Assembly (NCBI GenBank): GCA_963656065.1
Contig: CAVKGV010000020.1
Span: forward strand, 1-31,983
From: Hallerella sp963656065
Lineage (GTDB): Bacteria; Fibrobacterota; Fibrobacteria; Fibrobacterales; Fibrobacteraceae
Reading direction: 5' to 3'
Length of the DNA stretch: 31,983 bases
Position numbers and translations under genes: made by a program. The notes below the pieces were generated by a model. It did not search any database, was not told the origin of the DNA, and saw only the letters and a program-made list of their open reading frames with translations. Within the stretch, counting starts at the first letter, position 1. Each line of letters opens with the position of its first letter. Positions 30,385-31,983 of this stretch are shown here, in pieces.

Positions 30385-31287
30385 ATGCCTATTCTCTGTG
30401 CTCTGGTCGGCGCCACCGGCGTAGGAAAAACAAAAAGCTCCCTTGCGATTGCAAAGGAGTTCCACGCTGAAATCATTTCGATGGATTCGCGCCAAATTTA
30501 CAAGGGATTTCGAATCGGAACCGCTCAGCCGTCCAAAGAGGCTCTTGCCGCAGTCCCACACCATCTAGTAGATTTCCTTTCTCCCGAAGAAAGATTTTCC
30601 GCGGGAGACTTTGTGCGTCATGTCAAGAATCTTCTCGAAAAAAATCCGACGAAGTCCTATATCCTTGTCGGCGGAACGGGGCTTTATCTACAGGCGCTTA
30701 CCGAAGGGCTTGCGGAAATTCCGAAGGTCTCCGAGAACGTTCGCGTTGAATGCGAACGAATACTTGAGCGCGAAGGAACCGCGGCGTTTTGCGAAAAGAT
30801 CCGCCAAATCGATCCCGAATCGGCCAAGACGCTTTTGCCGCAAGATCGCCAGAGACTGTTGCGCACGCTCGAAGTGTTTTTAGAAACCGGACAAAAATTT
30901 TCCGAGATCCGAAAAAAGCGTGTCGGCGGTATCGGCGCGCTTAAAACTTTTTGGCTTTCGAAAACACGCGAAACGCTCTATCGTCAAATTGATGAACGCG
31001 TCCTGCAGATGGTCTCTGACGGCTGGAAAGAAGAAGTTGTTAATTTGTACGAAACCGTTCCAATGAAAGCTCCTGCATGGCAGAGCCTCGGCTATCGGGA
31101 ATGGGCGCTCTGTCTTGAAGGAAAGCTCAGTTCAGAAAGCGTCATTGAATTGGTGCAGAAAGGTTCAAGGCATTATGCCAAACGGCAACTCACGTGGTTC
31201 CGGCATCAAACTCCCGCTGAAATGGTGAATTTCGATGATGGGATTGAACCGGTTTTGCAGAAAATAGCCGGGGAAATCAATCGTTAA
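30385..31287 (+). CDS. miaA: tRNA dimethylallyltransferase
   Basis: MiaA transfers a dimethylallyl group to N6 of A37 in tRNAs reading UNN codons. The 300-aa protein starts MPILCALVGATGVGKT (P-loop 9-16, Lys15), followed by ISMDSRQIYKG with the catalytic Asp, VPHHLVDFLSPEERFSAGDF, YILVGGTGLYLQAL and DRQRLLRTLEV. The tail RHYAKRQLTWFR is typical. The start is ATG 30385 because the P-loop must be near the N-terminus; a longer upstream frame is antisense to the neighbour. The partner gene miaB is not in the window. Confidence 0.97.
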   Translation: MPILCALVGATGVGKTKSSLAIAKEFHAEIISMDSRQIYKGFRIGTAQPSKEALAAVPHHLVDFLSPEERFSAGDFVRHVKNLLEKNPTKSYILVGGTGLYLQALTEGLAEIPKVSENVRVECERILEREGTAAFCEKIRQIDPESAKTLLPQDRQRLLRTLEVFLETGQKFSEIRKKRVGGIGALKTFWLSKTRETLYRQIDERVLQMVSDGWKEEVVNLYETVPMKAPAWQSLGYREWALCLEGKLSSESVIELVQKGSRHYAKRQLTWFRHQTPAEMVNFDDGIEPVLQKIAGEINR

Positions 31288-31297
31288 AGCTGCATGG

Positions 31298-31340
31298 CGC
31301 AAGGAATATTGCCAACGCGAAGACTTCGAAGGTCCTTGCG
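31298..31340 (+). terminator. Hairpin after miaA, possible terminator
   Basis: CGCAAGGA (31298-31305) pairs with TCCTTGCG (31333-31340), enclosing a smaller CGAAG/CTTCG hairpin. Only three T follow, so termination is uncertain. It begins 11 bp after the miaA stop. Confidence 0.35.
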
Positions 31341-31532
31341 TTTAACTCTCTAGGCTGTTTCCGCCTAAACGGCGTAAGGGATGCTTCTTCAAAAGTCCAC
31401 AGATTGCGCATGTTCCTTTTTAGGCCGACAAAGGACGCCTTCAACGTAATCTTCAACCCTTTCTTTCCTTGCGATGAATTTATACCAAAGGAATCTTGAT
31501 GGCCGTGGGCTATTTCCTTCCTGACTGTGTGT

Positions 31533-31597
31533 TTGAACCACAAAAAAACAAATCTTTCCCATAAAAGAAAAATTTGCAACAACTCCTTGTGGTTCAA
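31533..31597. repeat. Perfect 11-bp inverted repeat
   Basis: TTGAACCACAA (31533-31543) is exactly reversed by TTGTGGTTCAA (31587-31597) with a 43-base AT-rich spacer. The right arm can alternatively form CCTTG/CAAGG (31586-31600). Its role is unknown. Confidence 0.5.
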
Positions 31598-31983
31598 GGG
31601 ATTGCAAACGATTTAGGTATCCAAATGACGCTTAAGTTAAACCGTCGAAAAGTCATTTGTGAAATGCTAGGGTAAATGGGCGTTTGGCCTTTATCTATGG
31701 GGCTTGCAGGCGATTTGTCCGTTTCTAGCTGCAGGGCTTTATAAAAAAGAACGCTTGATCTGGATTGAATGATCGAAGGTCTTCCGACAAAAATCATGGA
31801 ATTTGAGGCTTTTGGGATAGATTGCTTTGGCTTTGAGGGAAAGAAAGTGTCCAGAAAACGCTTTTTCGAGGTGAAAACGGATGCTTTCGAAGGAAAAATC
31901 TTGAATATATCCGTCCGCATTAAAATTTTTTTTGAATAAATGTGTTGATTTGATGTTTATAGATTGGGAGCAGTCCGTTTTCA

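Larger units (their letters stand above)
31288..31983. other. Intergenic region without a convincing gene
   Basis: About 700 bp after miaA hold no frame with recognisable similarity or good start signals. Small frames on both strands (for example minus 31594-31920, and a 56-aa plus frame ATGATCGAAGG near 31768) look like chance or decayed sequence. The region contains several inverted repeats: CGCAAGGA/TCCTTGCG (31298-31340), TAGGC/GCCTA near 31350-31367, and TTGAACCACAA/TTGTGGTTCAA (31533-31597). It may hold an untranslated RNA, a decayed gene or a dispersed repeat. Confidence 0.5.

Noticed and set aside
31277..31920. Small minus-strand frames after miaA as genes
   Set aside because: Poor starts, mutual overlap and low-complexity composition; no recognisable domain. 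Kept only as a non-coding region.

Overview
The window looks like chromosome from a Fibrobacter-type bacterium (phylum Fibrobacterota). The strongest taxonomic clue is the lipoprotein encoded across 1377-3033. It ends in the 'Fibrobacter succinogenes major paralogous' (FISUMP) domain and carries the serine-rich linker and two-cysteine repeats typical of that group. The Gram-negative envelope genes (lpxK, FKBP lipoprotein, outer-membrane-type protein) and the fermentative gene ackA fit. The genus is inference; no rRNA or other marker is present.

Layout. 1-3960 is an accessory-looking, lower-GC stretch. It holds a structured leader with a possible sigma-54 promoter, an unrecognised 295-aa protein, the FISUMP lipoprotein split by a frameshift at an A7 run, the C-terminal remnant of an IS5-family transposase with one IS end, and a small frameshifted hypothetical gene. 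rarA follows on the minus strand. Divergent from rarA is a 14.2-kb plus-strand operon, nuoBCDEFGHIJKLMN (5451-19657), encoding respiratory complex I. Its genes overlap or lie at most 6 bp apart, and it ends at a clear intrinsic terminator. No nuoA is present.

From 19.8 kb to the end come short housekeeping units: a membrane protein with a C-terminal HTH-like segment plus truA; ackA (minus); a divergent lpxK (plus) converging on a periplasmic rhodanese-like protein (minus); an RsuA-family pseudouridine synthase (plus); a small ORF plus folD (minus); an envelope protein (minus) divergent from an FKBP lipoprotein with a long DS-repeat tail (plus); a YibQ-like polysaccharide-deacetylase-fold protein plus pdxJ (minus); and miaA (plus). 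The last 700 bp have no convincing gene but contain several inverted repeats.

How they work together. NuoEFG oxidise NADH, NuoBCDI pass electrons to quinone, and NuoHJKLMN pump ions. AckA yields ATP from acetyl phosphate. The rest are RNA modification (truA, rsuA-type, miaA), one-carbon and B6 metabolism (folD, pdxJ), fork maintenance (rarA) and envelope functions. No defence system, CRISPR array or prophage is visible. The most unusual points are features inside ordinary genes: a fibronectin-III-like domain fused to NuoE, an enlarged NuoH, a C-terminal extension on NuoB, a Cys cluster in NuoN, a divergent LpxK, and a recent 141-bp tandem duplication in the FKBP gene.
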